A stretch of 64,000 bases of DNA from Botrytis cinerea B05.10 (taxonomy: Eukaryota > Ascomycota > Leotiomycetes > Helotiales > Sclerotiniaceae), in the NCBI RefSeq assembly GCF_000143535.2, contig NC_037315.1, forward strand, positions 1,426,001-1,490,000, written 5' to 3'. The translations under genes and the position numbers were made by a program. Below, in pieces: positions 23,389 through 35,253 of this stretch. Position 1 is the stretch's first letter. Each line of letters opens with the position of its first letter. The notes beneath the pieces were generated by a model. That model was not told the origin of the DNA, made no database searches, and worked only from the letters and a program-made list of their open reading frames with translations.

Positions 23389-23969
23389 GTAGTAATCGAA
23401 ACTGGATGGGAAAATTGAGGCTGGGTATGGCTTTAATCTGGGCATATTGCGGTGGTCTATCACTGGCCGACCACACGAGTCGTTTTTTTTTCATGCTGAC
23501 TTAATATTCTCTTGCTAAGTATTATCAAAGTCCTTTGTAATTTATCGAAACTGAAGCTCTCAAGGCGTGAAATCTTCGATATTACGGAGGTGAAATGAAG
23601 GCCGTTTTCGCACAAACATAACTGTTATTGAGAAGTAACATTTTCCCAGAGAACTTTAAAGTTCAACCCACAAGAGGCGCTCATTGAACTTTGCATCTAA
23701 TGTCTCTGGGTCTGATATTCCACCACATGGCGTGCGAAGGGTTATAGGAACAACTCGCTCTGCGCAACTTAAAAGCAGCAAAGAGCAATCATCATAATAT
23801 CATGGTGACATTGTAGTCAATAGGGATGATTCGAAGCATGGCACAAAGAAGTTATCTCACATCTGACTAGTATTTTAAGCTTTTACGCCTGTGCAGGCCA
23901 AAATGGTATCGATATGGTATTCAGATGCGTCCCTTTTGCAGCCCACACTTTGAACTTCCTGGGCTGCTA
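23389..23969. other. Spacer between convergent genes
   Basis: No gene or repeat seen between the beta-rich hypothetical protein and the amidohydrolase 3' end. Confidence 0.5.
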
Positions 23970-25271
23970 TTATTTATCTTTTTCTTCTTCTGATAGCCAC
24001 GTTAAAGCGCTCAAAGCATATGCATCTATACCTACTTGCATCGTAGGAAAAATTTGTGGAGCGAAGAGGGAGCTGTGATTTCCTGGTATGCTCTCAGCCA
24101 ATGTCCCTTCCTTTTGAGCCAGGTCCACTTTCTCGGGGGTTGTACAGCCATAGGCAAATAAAAGAGAAGGACGTTCAACAGCGGACGCAAGGATGCAAAA
24201 GTCTTCACTAAAACTAAGTCTAGGGTAATCTGCAATGTAACTTTCATCTCCAGGCCTAAAATGGCCGTGGAAAGCTTTGCCTACTCTTTCAGTAACGGAC
24301 CCATCATTATAGGTTACAGGAAACGATCGAGTAGGAGTAATTGTCGGTTCGACGACTGCATTAGATGCTGCGCTTTCAGCTTTGACAATTCGCAGAACAC
24401 CGTTGTAAAGTTTCTGTCTTGTAGTCTCGTCATTTGCGCGAATATCAATTGTGATTGTTGCATCGTCGCTAACCACATTTTCTGCAGTAGTCGAGCCAGA
24501 AATGAAACTTGCGCACGTAACGACTGCATGTTCACTAGGATGAACTTCCCTGGAAACGAGGGTCTGTAGCCTCATGACGGCACTAGACGCCATGACAATG
24601 GGATCTATAAGACGCTCAGGCATAGAAGCATGTCCACCACGACCGTGGAAAGTCACACGGAGATTATCGCAAGAACTAGCCATCGTACCGGGTCGGATAC
24701 CAATAACACCAGCTCGGGCTGGAACGACATGCCCACTGAAGACTACATCAGGAATAGGAATGTTGTGTTTCTTAGAATCGTATAGTCCATCGTCGACCAT
24801 ACTTTGAGCGCCTGTCCCTCGTTCTTCGGCAGGCTGAAAGATGAGAACGATAGTTCCATGCCACGAATCCCGAGCAGATACCATTAGTTCAGCGTATGCC
24901 AAAAGACATGTAATATGCATATCATGACCACATGCATGCATTACCGGCTGCTCTTTTCCATGAACATCGACGACTCGCTTTGTGCTGGCATATGGGAGAC
25001 CAGTTCGTTCTTCTATAGGAAGAGCATCCATGTCGGCCCGTGAGAGCACAATGGGGCCGGGACCATTATGCAAAACTGCGGCAACGCCATAACCCCCAAT
25101 GTTCGTCTTGATTTCAAAGTCTGACGAAATTTGTGAAAGACGATTGACTATGGTGGCCGATGTTTCTATCTCTTGGTTGGAAAGTTCGGGGTTCGAGTGG
25201 AAGTGTTTGTACAACGCTTCATAAGATGAGAGCTCAGGCCGGTGGGCATTCAGAATGTCGGTCAGCGGCAT
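23970..25271 (-). CDS. M20D family metal-dependent amidohydrolase
   Basis: Intronless, 433 residues, the full length for peptidase family M20D (hippurate hydrolase, IAA-amino-acid hydrolase and N-acyl-amino-acid amidohydrolase relatives). These cytosolic enzymes hydrolyse an amide bond between an acyl or aryl group and an amino acid using two divalent metals. Metal-site motifs: HACGHDMH at 112-119 (Cys114, His116), QPAEE at 146-150 (Glu149, Glu150) and SGHVVP (His180). The dimerisation insertion begins near VTFHGRGGHASMPE, which carries the bridging His, and the last ligand is in PGNHSSLFAP. The N-terminus is the family pattern YKHFHSNPELSNQE. The substrate cannot be assigned from sequence; plant auxin conjugates, hippurate-like compounds and acyl amino acids are all possible. 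Confidence 0.93.
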   Translation of the reverse strand: MPLTDILNAHRPELSSYEALYKHFHSNPELSNQEIETSATIVNRLSQISSDFEIKTNIGGYGVAAVLHNGPGPIVLSRADMDALPIEERTGLPYASTKRVVDVHGKEQPVMHACGHDMHITCLLAYAELMVSARDSWHGTIVLIFQPAEERGTGAQSMVDDGLYDSKKHNIPIPDVVFSGHVVPARAGVIGIRPGTMASSCDNLRVTFHGRGGHASMPERLIDPIVMASSAVMRLQTLVSREVHPSEHAVVTCASFISGSTTAENVVSDDATITIDIRANDETTRQKLYNGVLRIVKAESAASNAVVEPTITPTRSFPVTYNDGSVTERVGKAFHGHFRPGDESYIADYPRLSFSEDFCILASAVERPSLLFAYGCTTPEKVDLAQKEGTLAESIPGNHSSLFAPQIFPTMQVGIDAYALSALTWLSEEEKDK

Positions 25272-26187
25272 GATGGAAGGGTATTATGAAGATATCTCCC
25301 GTGAAATGGTTTGTTTGATTCACCTGGAAGAAATGTATCTCACGAGTCACTTGCTACTTCGACCATCCCACCTAGTTGACCACATAGGTGGCCAATGCTT
25401 TTTGATCACGCGTTTTCGAACAAATCCTTCCAAAATGAATTGGGATTTCTCTTTTATTCTGTCAATCAGGGCCCGTAGTGGTGGGTTTCCCATATTATTC
25501 ATCTTTGAGAAAGGAATAGACGTGCCAGAAACTCTCATAGCTGAAAATCTTTTGTGAGAAAGCTAAAAATCCTCCTGTCAACTGTCTGAAACTCCCGCCG
25601 TTGAGACTCACCAAAAATTCATCAAGTCAATAGGCGAAAACGCAATATCACTTCTTGGTCAGACCAGATATCATCTTGCGGACTCGGTCAACATGTCTTA
25701 CCATGAGTTATTTTCCGAATGTTTCAGTCGTTATGGCTTTTTCAATAGGTTTATCTCGTTATTTCACTAAAAATATGAGAATCACGACCAATTTTCTCGA
25801 TCCCTGAAATATTGAAAGCAGTTGACTAGGAATTTTCGAGGTCAAACATATAGCATATACACATTCATGTTCATCTGTTTCAACGATTGAAGGTTATCGA
25901 ATCGACGATGCGGGAGACCATAATCCTATAGTTGAGAGCTAAAACTGGAACAAGACTTCTGGGTTGCCCTAAATCATTCCAATGAATTGCATCGCATTTC
26001 TACACACAGCCTATCGACTTTTAAATCACTAGATGAGACAGTAAAGCCATGTTTAAAACTCAAATTGAGGTTTACTCAATGCAATAATGCAGGAAGGTAA
26101 ACTTTGCGCAGAATTGTCTCATTTGAAAATTATGTACGCTGGAGTTATACCCCCTATAACAGTCCTCAATCCATATACAATAGTAAA
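25272..26187. other. Intergenic spacer
   Basis: This spacer holds the amidohydrolase promoter and the 3' region of the leucine-rich-repeat gene. Open frames at 25255-25557 (+) and 25347-25538 (-) show no domain. Confidence 0.5.
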
Positions 26188-28080
26188 TCAAGCATTAATA
26201 TCTATGTTCATCTTAGTTTGGGCGTCCTCTTCACCAGCGGAAGGCTGATTTAAGCCATCTAGAAATACTGGTGGCAAACATGACCAACTACAACCTTTCC
26301 GCATCAAAGGTACCAACTTCTCGACAATATCCCTCTCATTAACTACACGTGCGGGTGTAGGACCATTCGCTGAAGCCGCGTCCATACGTTCTCTCTTAGA
26401 TACCTTCTCAATCTCCCACCATTCTATCCATTCCGTTCGAGGAACGATAAAATTGGTGCCACAGATAGTACACAAGGTTGGCCCAGAATAATTGACGTCT
26501 TCCGCTCTTCGAAGTAATGATGGAAGACGGGGCGGGACGTATTCCATGTGAGATTCGAGGCGTGTGAATTCAGGATGTCGAATGCAAGATTGCAAAGCTT
26601 TCTCTATCAGACTCTGAACGCGAGACTGTACCGCAGGAGGCTGCGGAATATCACCTAGGTTTGCAATAGGCAGTTGAATGTGCCTTCCCACGCCATTCCA
26701 TTGAGGATCAGAAGGGAGCATAGGCCCTTTTATAAGCTGCCCAAAATTGTCAAGGAATCTGACTTCTGTTCTACATTGATAGGACAAGGAACACTTCTCG
26801 TCGCTCAAGATTGATGTAGCTGGCTGAGGTATAGTGCCTTGGTGCCGCTGGTGAGATCTATGATCGGGCGTATCACGATTCCAAGGCAGGGGCATAGCAT
26901 CTTCTGCAGCGAAATATTCTTCAGTGAGATATGCTGGAGAGGTTAAGGGTGATCCGCGCCTTAGATCAATCTCAAAGTGTGGTGCACCATTCTCAGTGCT
27001 CTCGGGTCTTGCAATCGGGAGGTAGAATGGATTCGGATGTAGTTGGAAGTCATACAATCTTCCAGTCCTGCCACTTTCATATAATGGCTGTGGATTAGAA
27101 TCGATCTATGAGGTGTTGTTAGTGGTTATTTTGAGTACAGTAGATTTGTTAGCAACATGGCCTCATCATTTTTCGCGTGATTGCCCAGAGTTTGACAAGA
27201 GGACGTCACTTACTTGTTTCGAAGTGACTCCACCGACAAGGAGGTCAAGAATTTCATAAGGAAGATATCCCAGATTGTTTTGAGCAACGTTCAAGTCTTC
27301 TAATCTTTTCAATTTTCCGATATTTGGTGGTAATTCCTGTAAATTATTGCCTCGTAAACTCAGGGTAGATAATCGATTTAGGTTGAATAACTCCGCGGGA
27401 AGTTTGACTAGCTGATTGGCCGAAAGGATTATCCTCAGATGAGGTTCGACGGCATAACCACGTACGGTTTTAACGAAACTTCCCAGGGGGCGTATTGTGG
27501 AGTTTTCAAGGTGATCAAGATCCATACGACTAATCATAATTAGCCAGAACTGTGAAGATAGAATAGTCTTCACCTACGACAGATCAATGTATTCTTGTCC
27601 ATCTTCAAGGCACTTTTCAATCCTTTTCTGTGCATGAATATCCCTAGGAGTATTGACTAAAATTCTTGATTTGAGAGGCGACGGCACAGGAATTGACCAT
27701 GCCTTCTTTTCGTTCTCCATAACTAAATCTTCTACATCCGTACCATCACTACCCATGAACACCCCGCTGTCAACTTTCTTATTCAATGTTCTCTTGTTTC
27801 TTACGGGAACTTTACAATCCAAAGGCTCATCCTCAAAGGCTGAATCGGAAGCTAGCTGTTGATCAAACCACGGTCCCCTAAATTTCTGCTTTCGTCGTGT
27901 TCTCTTCTGTGAGTATTTTTCTACCGAGGGGTCATCGTCGCTTGAAAATATCGGAGGATCGCTCGAATCAGGAGGAGGAGAATCGCGGACGCGTTTTCGC
28001 GACAAGTTTGTTTTCGTGAACGTAGAAGTAGAATATGTATTATCTCTTATCAATCGGGGTAAAGAAAGTTCGTCTGCCAT
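26188..28080 (-). CDS. Leucine-rich-repeat protein with a C-terminal Cys-containing domain
   Basis: Exons 28080-27578, 27529-27214 and 27105-26188 join in frame to 578 residues. The first join reads EYIDLSRMDLDHLENST; its intron ends at ATTAG rather than the nearer CAG. Residues 1-165 are disordered and basic (SRKRVRDSPPP, KRTRRKQKFRG), possibly a nuclear signal. Then about three leucine-rich repeats follow: LRIILSANQLVKLPAEL, LSTLSLRGNNLQELPPNIG, LEDLNVAQNNLGYLPYEIL. The third exon carries a region with CTICGTNFIVPRTEWIEWWE and GCSWSCLP, a CxxC that could bind metal. Plant and animal LRR proteins of this type are scaffolds; the function here is unknown. Repeat number is low for a full solenoid. 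Confidence 0.85.
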
Positions 28081-28986
28081 ATTCAACAGAGTGTGGGTGA
28101 TCACTCAAGCCGTAACTTCCTTCAAGAAATCGTCAATTGTTACAAAAGATCATCAATCTAAATTGGGTAAATACCGAAGAATGAAGTGACAGGAAGTCGC
28201 GAGACATGAACCACGGACCGAGGTTGCCAAGACAGACTAGCGGCCGCAGGGTCACGCGTAGCGCGCTGTCTAGTGACTGAGAATCGCTTGAGACTGGCCG
28301 GAGAAATGATAACGAACTCCCGCCCTTGCATGTTATCTTAGCATCGACTACGGAGTACATAAGCACGATAAGATAAGATAAGATCGAATGGCACAGACTC
28401 CGCTCTAGTTCATTTGGATCATCTTTCGTCAATGCACTTCCTGAACCCTTCTCGAAATTATTATTCATGCATCATCGATTTCACCTAGAAACATTCCAGT
28501 TCTGCTGATTATCATTACTATCGCACATCTCCATTAACATACACTTCATCAGGACAACATCTTCGGTAAGCGCTGTGTTAATCGTGCCAATCAACTCAGT
28601 CATCACTTTCCTGTTGATGGTCATCTGAATCATGCATCACGTTGCCTAATACAAGTGCGCTAATCTGATGCTCGTTCACTTTAGTACTATGTATGGCATA
28701 TCCACCATCCACCCATCTACCACATATGCCAGTCTGAGACAACAACATTTACGAATCGTTAGAAGTGGCTATACATATTTAGTGAACCAATAGCTCTCGT
28801 TCGTTCCTAGCCTTTACAAATTCACCTCCTCCATCAACACTTCAGGGCTGTGCTTTCTCCAACTGCTTCGACAATTTAACCTTACTCTAATAACAACCAC
28901 AAGAGAGACACGCCAGCAACTTCCTCGCGCTCCATAGGAAGACAGACACAACATCGTAAATACCGCTGCGACAAAACAGTGCCAAT
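28081..28986. other. Divergent promoter region
   Basis: This region lies between the LRR gene (-) and the small Cys-rich gene (+). A GATAA-containing short tandem (AGATAAGATAAGAT, about 28370-28384) lies here and could be a GATA-factor site. The 111-codon frame 28133-28468 (-) is not supported. Confidence 0.5.
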
Positions 28987-29499
28987 ATGTGCACTACTTA
29001 TTTCTCCACCTATATTAACTGCAATCATCGTCCTTTCCGGCGCACGCGATGCCCTCTCTATAAACAAGATCCTCGAGCCTGTACCCGCAAAGTTGAAGTT
29101 CTCACAGACGACGGCCTTCTCTGCCCAGCGTGTTTCGATGAGGTCGTTTGGGTTCGATCCAACGGTGAATGGGATATCGTAGAAACGCCAGATGGTGATC
29201 TTGCAAAAGATGATTGGGTAGAGGTTGTACGAGTGGGATATGATTGGAAAGAAAATAGTGAACCGAAAAATGCGAAACCTCTTGTCAAGCGGGATAAAGC
29301 ACCTGTGCTCTCTGAAGTCGACGGCACAAAGCCAGTATCCAAGAAAACAATCGAGAAGTCGAATCAGCAATGGGAGGAGACTCTAGGAAAGCAAGCTCCT
29401 CGTTTGGTGGGGCGCCCAGAAGAAGCAATACCAGACTCCCAGAGGCTATCCAATAGTACACAAAGCTTGCCCAAGTTCTCAAAATGGTCCAACGAATAA
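28987..29499 (+). CDS. Small Cys-rich hypothetical protein
   Basis: Intronless, 170 residues. It starts MCTTYFSTYINCNHR and has a Cys/His-rich first 50 residues: CTTY, NCNHRPF, RCPLY, RACTRKV and LLCPACF. This layout resembles a broad ascomycete family of uncharacterised proteins with an N-terminal MC-x-C-xH-type motif, possibly a small metal-binding module. The rest is charged and disordered, with a Trp/Val segment (DEVVWVRSNGEWDIV). No signal peptide or membrane helix. ATG 28987 starts the frame. Family assignment is by resemblance, not a search. Confidence 0.65.
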   Translation: MCTTYFSTYINCNHRPFRRTRCPLYKQDPRACTRKVEVLTDDGLLCPACFDEVVWVRSNGEWDIVETPDGDLAKDDWVEVVRVGYDWKENSEPKNAKPLVKRDKAPVLSEVDGTKPVSKKTIEKSNQQWEETLGKQAPRLVGRPEEAIPDSQRLSNSTQSLPKFSKWSNE

Positions 29500-30938
29500 A
29501 CGAGTATAACGACGGCCCATGGTGGCTCTAAAAACACCGTGTGCCCTAATCATGAATTCAGATTAATTCGATGGACTATGGATTGCCTTGGCTTCGAGAC
29601 TTTACAAAAAAATACCAATGTGTTTCACATTGACGATACGTCAGGAACTAACCAGGGAATCACAAAGTATTTGTTCTAGCTCACTCGTATGGCATACCAA
29701 AAACGGTGAACGGGCATTATGACTAGAGACGCGTCCAGAGCCTAGTCGTACTCCTTGCGTCAAGATATGATGAAAGAACTGGAGCCCTGATACTTCTTAA
29801 GCAGTCATTCAGACTTTCAAAACTCCGACATCACATTTTCTCTCAGTGATATTTTCCACCCACCTAAACTACCCATCGACAATACAAGCAACATCATCCG
29901 ATCATATAATAATCATGTACTTTTGGCCTCCTAAATCACTCTGAAGCCGACAAGAAGCTACGATCGGCGCATTTCAAAAAGAATATGCAAAATTATCTTC
30001 GGCAGATATATGATATGATGATTTTCCTTCCATCTAAAAAAAAGGTTGTTGAGAAAAAATCGCATACTTCCAACTCTCCTTCTTTGAGTCAACTGCAAAA
30101 TGCATATCTCCACCTAATACACAATGGTTGTCAACTTGTCTCATTAGACTCCTCCCAGAAATCGCCTCGAAGCAGGCTTTTTATCAAGGCCATATGAGAT
30201 TGTCTGATTCGTTCTTGAAGAAGTAACGTAACTTATCAGGTCGGTAGTCTCTGATACATCTTTTCTGGATGTGGCCATGTTGCAAGCCAAGACATTTGCG
30301 GTGAATTCTAAGGTATCTATTCCTCATGTTGAGCCCGATGGCGAGGATGTATGAAGAGGACTGCAATGTTCTCAAAGATGCAAAATGTGTGGAGGTTATC
30401 AGTTTTTGGGGTCAATCTTCCTAAATGATTTTGTTTCGCGAAATCTCCTGCATAACGATTTGAAGATGTTTATTGATTTGGACTTGAATTGACGCATAAT
30501 TTATGGCTTTGTGTAGTAATTTTTGGAATCTCTCGACAACTGATTATCTCACTGGTTAAAAACAGGATGATTTGGTATAGCATGATTCATGTTCTCATGT
30601 AGTATTCTGTCTTAAGATATTTACTGGCTTAGCACTGGTTATAGAATATAGTCTCTCAAATCAACGCTTTAGTCAATTATATACATAGTAAAAAAAGATT
30701 CGAATCACACTTTCAGCAAAATATCACGGCGCTGAATACATGGTGCTTGATAACATGGAAAAATTAAACATATTTAGAAATGATTGTGATTCCGTATTAT
30801 GCATAAACGCGATAGATTCTATTTATCTGACTGTTCTATTCCATAATCTATCTACAAAAGAAATTATGATACATAAAGCACTTTACGTTCCATGTAATTT
30901 TCCATACTCATCCCATCCCCTTCCTCCATTCCCGCCCT
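29500..30938. other. Intergenic spacer
   Basis: About 1.4 kb between the 3' ends of the Cys-rich gene and the GPI-protein gene. Short frames at 29985-30197, 30184-30375 and 30740-31027 have no recognisable features. Confidence 0.5.
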
Positions 30939-33027
30939 TCACAAAATCCACCCCACAACCCCCATCAGCACACCCATCACAATTCCACCCTTCAGCCCCC
31001 CGCAATGCGAACTCCCACCCCCTGTAAAAACAGACAGCGGAGTTCCCGTTCCCATTCCACCTCCTAGAATCGTAAGATTATATACAGAAGATGAAGTTGT
31101 TGAGCTGGACAGCGTGGTAAGAGTTACGGGTGGTAGAGCGGTAGTTTGGGTTTCGGATTCGAATTTGGTGCCGGTTGCAGTTTGAGAGGGAAAGGGCGGG
31201 GATGGGGGTGGGGTGATGGAATCTGTGCTGGATGGGTTTTCAGGTGTTGTGCTTTCTGTACTGGTTGTGCTGGCTATATTTATGGTTTCTGGGGGCGTGG
31301 GCATGGATGGTGGAGTTGTAGGTTCGGTGCTTGAGGAAATGATAATCGAGGCGGAGAATAGGGGGGTGGATTGAATGGATTTAACAGACTCGGAAATCGC
31401 AAGACTCGAGAGCTGAGAAATCTCAGAGACTTTAGAGACTTGGGTGGTTTGAGCCGTGCTTGTTGCTGTTGTGGATATAGCAGCGATGGAAGTTGTCGAG
31501 GCGGCCAGTGTGGAGATCGATGCTAGAGGCGCGGAGATAGAGATAGAGAAAAGGGATTCTAAGGCGGTACTGATGATTGTACTAGTCTGTATCAAGGTAG
31601 TCTTATGGATGTTGGGTGTGTATGTTTTGGTCTGTAAGTGGATTAGCCACTCTTCGAATAGTTGATGATGTATGGAGAAGCCGAAGGTAGTGCAAGGATA
31701 CTAGAAGGGGGATGAAATCATAAATACCTCATGAGTATGAGTATTTCTACTAAATGGCATATATATTATAGTTGTGGATGTCACCAGTGCACAATACGTT
31801 CGTGTAGAGGCATGTTCCAATGTGGAGTTGGATTTATGGCCGGAAGTAGAATTGGAGCTAGATCCATTTCCATGTCCATGTCCATCTTCATTGCTCTCTT
31901 TAGGCCCAAATTTATGTCCTGAAGAATCTTTAGTTCCTTTTGATTCATGTCCAGAATATGAGTACGCGGAGCTAGAGTTGTCCTTCGAGTTGGAATTAGA
32001 TGCTGAGTATTTCGAGCCAGAGTCTTCTCCGGAGCTAGAATGAGATGAAGATTGTGAGTAATGGGTTTTCTTGAAGTCTGCTTCAGAGGACGAAGATGAA
32101 GATGAAGAATTGAAGCCATAGCTATGTTTCAAACTAGAATCTTGGAACGTCGACTTTGAGCTGGATGTGTTGTTAGACGCGGAAGTCCCTTTGAAACCCA
32201 AGCTCGTGGGTTTAGACGAGCCGGATATATCTTTGGGTGGCTTATCAAGGTAAACGGCCAGAGATGACAAATTGCTGGTTGATTTTGATCCATCTGAGCT
32301 TTTCGTCTTAATGTTAGACCCGTTTGCAGCACTCACACACAGATATTCGGTCTTTGTGACTACAGCACTACAAGCCGACAAACTAGTCTCCAGGACTACA
32401 GACTTCGAAGTTTCTTTACTCTCTAACTTTGTTGTCAGCGTTTCCGTTGAGTTAAACTTTTCGGTCCCTTCATTTTTGCCACTTTTTGAGGATTTTGTAC
32501 CACTGTTGTTTGAATCTGAGTTCGCTGGATCATCGCTATTAAAATCATCATTTCCATAGCTAGACTTCTTAACGTGAGCGCTGACTCTTCTGCGAAGTTC
32601 GCTGCCTGGCTGAGAATTTTGCAGACCAACTATAAGAAAGATATCGGATACTGTTTTAAAATTCTTGGAATCAACCATGAGTATAGAGAAATATGATTCC
32701 GCTGTAGTTAGAGTGTCGCGTGGAACCCATTGGTACATCCCATAGTTTGGAATTTGAGCTATGCATCCAATTAGTGCTGACTACTGAGAGTATACGCATC
32801 CAAGGGATCTTAGGAACCATACTCCCAATAGCAAATATAGAAGCGCTAGCATCCTCCGCTCCTGCTGGAACAAGAAACAAAGAAATTGGGCCAGTGACTG
32901 AATCGGTAGACCAGGATATCCGATTTGGAAGGCCAACAGAAACATGACCCGCCGACTCGGGGAGTAGGAAATCAGCCTTCGCAAAGTTTGACGCAAGAAA
33001 GGCGATGGAGAAGGCCGGAAATCGCAT
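30939..33027 (-). CDS. GPI-anchored cell-surface protein with Kre9/Knh1-type N-terminal domain
   Basis: Three exons (33027-32823, 32758-31728, 31631-30939) join in frame to 642 residues. Intron 1 (64 bases, GTATGG donor) restores the domain motif FAIGTQIPNYGMYQW. Intron 2 (96 bases, GTATTT donor, GGCTAATCC branch, TTACAG acceptor) removes an in-frame TAG at 31701. The protein has a signal peptide (residues 1-18). A short Ig-like domain follows (ADFLLPESAGHVSVG, ISWSTDSV, YQWVPRDTLTTAESYFSI, SDIFLIV), typical of the Ser-Thr-rich GPI-anchored/Kre9-Knh1 family. Then comes a roughly 500-residue Ser/Thr/Asn/Lys-rich stalk. The end GGIVMGVLMGVVGWIL with small residues before it is a GPI-attachment signal. 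It probably sits in the plasma membrane or cell wall; relatives act in beta-1,6-glucan assembly. Confidence 0.8.
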
Positions 33028-35253
33028 GATGTTAAAATTAAATCTATGGTACAAGAGTTTCTGGGTGAACGTGTCTTTAGACAATAAAATAATAAGTGTG
33101 ATTATAGTTACCAACGAAAGAACATATTATAAACTAAAATAAGGAGTGACCAGCAACAAGAGCGAGTTACAGCACAGCTGAAAGAATGTAAGGGAGGATA
33201 AAGACGAAAACAGTTTCTAATCATTGCAATAATTTATAGATCATTTCGAAAAACGCCGGCGGTACGTTCGAAACTTAGAATTCCTGAGAATCAGGTATAT
33301 GATACAAGCCCTTATTGGAGGATCAGATCTGTGAAGTATGAATGGTACAATCCTCCAGGGGTCTGGAGTATTCTAAACGCGGGGTTATTTGGCAGGCTTA
33401 CCCACTTTCCAAAAGATTATGGCAACTAACTTGTATTTCAATAAGTGCAATTGCTCCGACATACGAGCAAATTCATTTCGAATTCATACCGTATAGTAAA
33501 AGGATAAAAACTACAAAGATTCCTCTGGGGGTGCGAACAAGTTGCTGCCAATATTGCAACAGAAAATAATATTTGGTCCAAGTCCGACTTGAGTTGTGAC
33601 CACACACAAAACATGACCGCAACGTCCCGATCGTTTAGCAAAGGGGTAGGAATGGATGGACTACATCGACAATCAAGCATGATATTTACGTTAGATCAAA
33701 ACAGAATGAAAGATGGGACGGAATATCAAACGATGTATTGTGCCTCCTTGCAAGGTGGAGTCCTCATCCTTGGCCTATCTCACATCTGAAACCTGAAAGG
33801 GAAGATCTCATAACTACGCCAGGATTCATCGCATCATCTTGAGACCCACGAGCTTGATTCCAACTTTAATCTTCCGGTAATAATGAGCATTTCAGGATAC
33901 GTGGATTGTAGATAGCCAGCTTCGCGGCAATGACATCACAATATGTGGTTGCACTGTTTTTCAATCGGTCAATGAAACCGAAAAAGAAAGAAAAATTGCG
34001 AGCTGTATGTTCAAGCCTTAATCCTGTCTGCTTGACTACTCGAGTGCAAGTGTGTTGTGAATGAGAAGATGATTTGATTCTGCGCAACGGTGTAAGAAGC
34101 TGATATTTTGAACGGATTTTGACCTTTTCTTAAGGTTTCAATGTGGTATCATCAACCACTCAGATACAATTTGCTACCATTTTCTGAACCATAGAAGATA
34201 CTAATTCATACTTTTGAGTTATCGCTGGATTTATGACATACATCACAACTTCATCAACGTGCAGAATGACTCCTCAGAAGCGCTTCTAAGTTGGAAAATT
34301 GGCTCGAGCTAGATGGCCCAGAAAAGTATGTAGGGGAAAAAAATTCGCTGCCTTCTCGTGGAATAAAAGAAACTTCTTCATTCGTCTAGACCGGTACTTC
34401 GAACTGTCATGTAGCATGGGTCAGCACTAAATGGGCTGCGACATCGTGTAGTGAAAAAACAGTGCAAAGTCTGAAGAACACAAAATATCTCGAAAGAGCG
34501 AATCATGAGATAACTGGATTGAGCACGTGGGGGTTACCTTTATCTCTATACTTGGATGTGAGTAACAAAATCTAAATACATCCCTTTTCCAGTCGAAATT
34601 CCATTCACGAGATGACTCGTCATGCCATTTGTGATCACGTTCACCACAGCATTACTATTCGAATCGCAGAGGCTGGCTGTTCTCTGTGTCGATCCGCAAA
34701 CCCCAGTCTTCATCCGTGTGGGAGGGCTGGGATGAAGAGTGCAATAGAGAGAAATGGTATAACTCGTGTTTGTTGTGATAAAACGGTAAGGTTAGCAGGT
34801 ACAATCCGAAAGAAAGCTCGATAGGAATGTCTAATGTTGATGCTAGCCGTGATCTCGGTCGGGATTTACCGACGCTATAACATAGGCATGTCCAGGCGAC
34901 AATTGTTCACGGCTTGAGACCTCAACCACGAAAATGCTTCATGTCGACCGTGAGTTTCTAATGTTCCGTTTTTCTCAATAACAGAGTAGGTCATCAGGAG
35001 GAGGCTTTGTCTAGTCATGAACGAAGGTAATGATCATTTATCGCGATACTGGTGGGGGCGACCTACCTTGGTCGTAATTACTGAATCAGACTCGATCATG
35101 ATTTAGTCGCGTGAACTTTGTTTTTCTGTCTATCAACAAGAAGACATGATGGGACATCCAAATGCATATATATGCCCGCGTATCTCTGTATCCTTACTTC
35201 TCTTTCAATTCATCAGTCTGCCCAGTAAGTCCTTTATTCACTCAACTTGCAAT
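33028..35253. other. Divergent promoter spacer, 2.2 kb
   Basis: This spacer lies between the GPI-protein gene (-) and the SLATT gene (+). No coding sequence is supported; short frames (33342-33569, 33589-33789, 34612-34824) show no domain. The frame of the SLATT gene is open back to 35146, with a possible 5' leader intron near 35225. Confidence 0.45.

Noticed and set aside
28133..28468. 111-codon open frame upstream of the LRR gene
   Set aside because: Non-ATG-rich promoter sequence without homology; lies in a divergent promoter.
31774..32332. Frames antisense or offset to the Ser-rich stalk of the GPI protein
   Set aside because: Shadows caused by biased codon use; the minus-strand frame with signal peptide and anchor explains the region.
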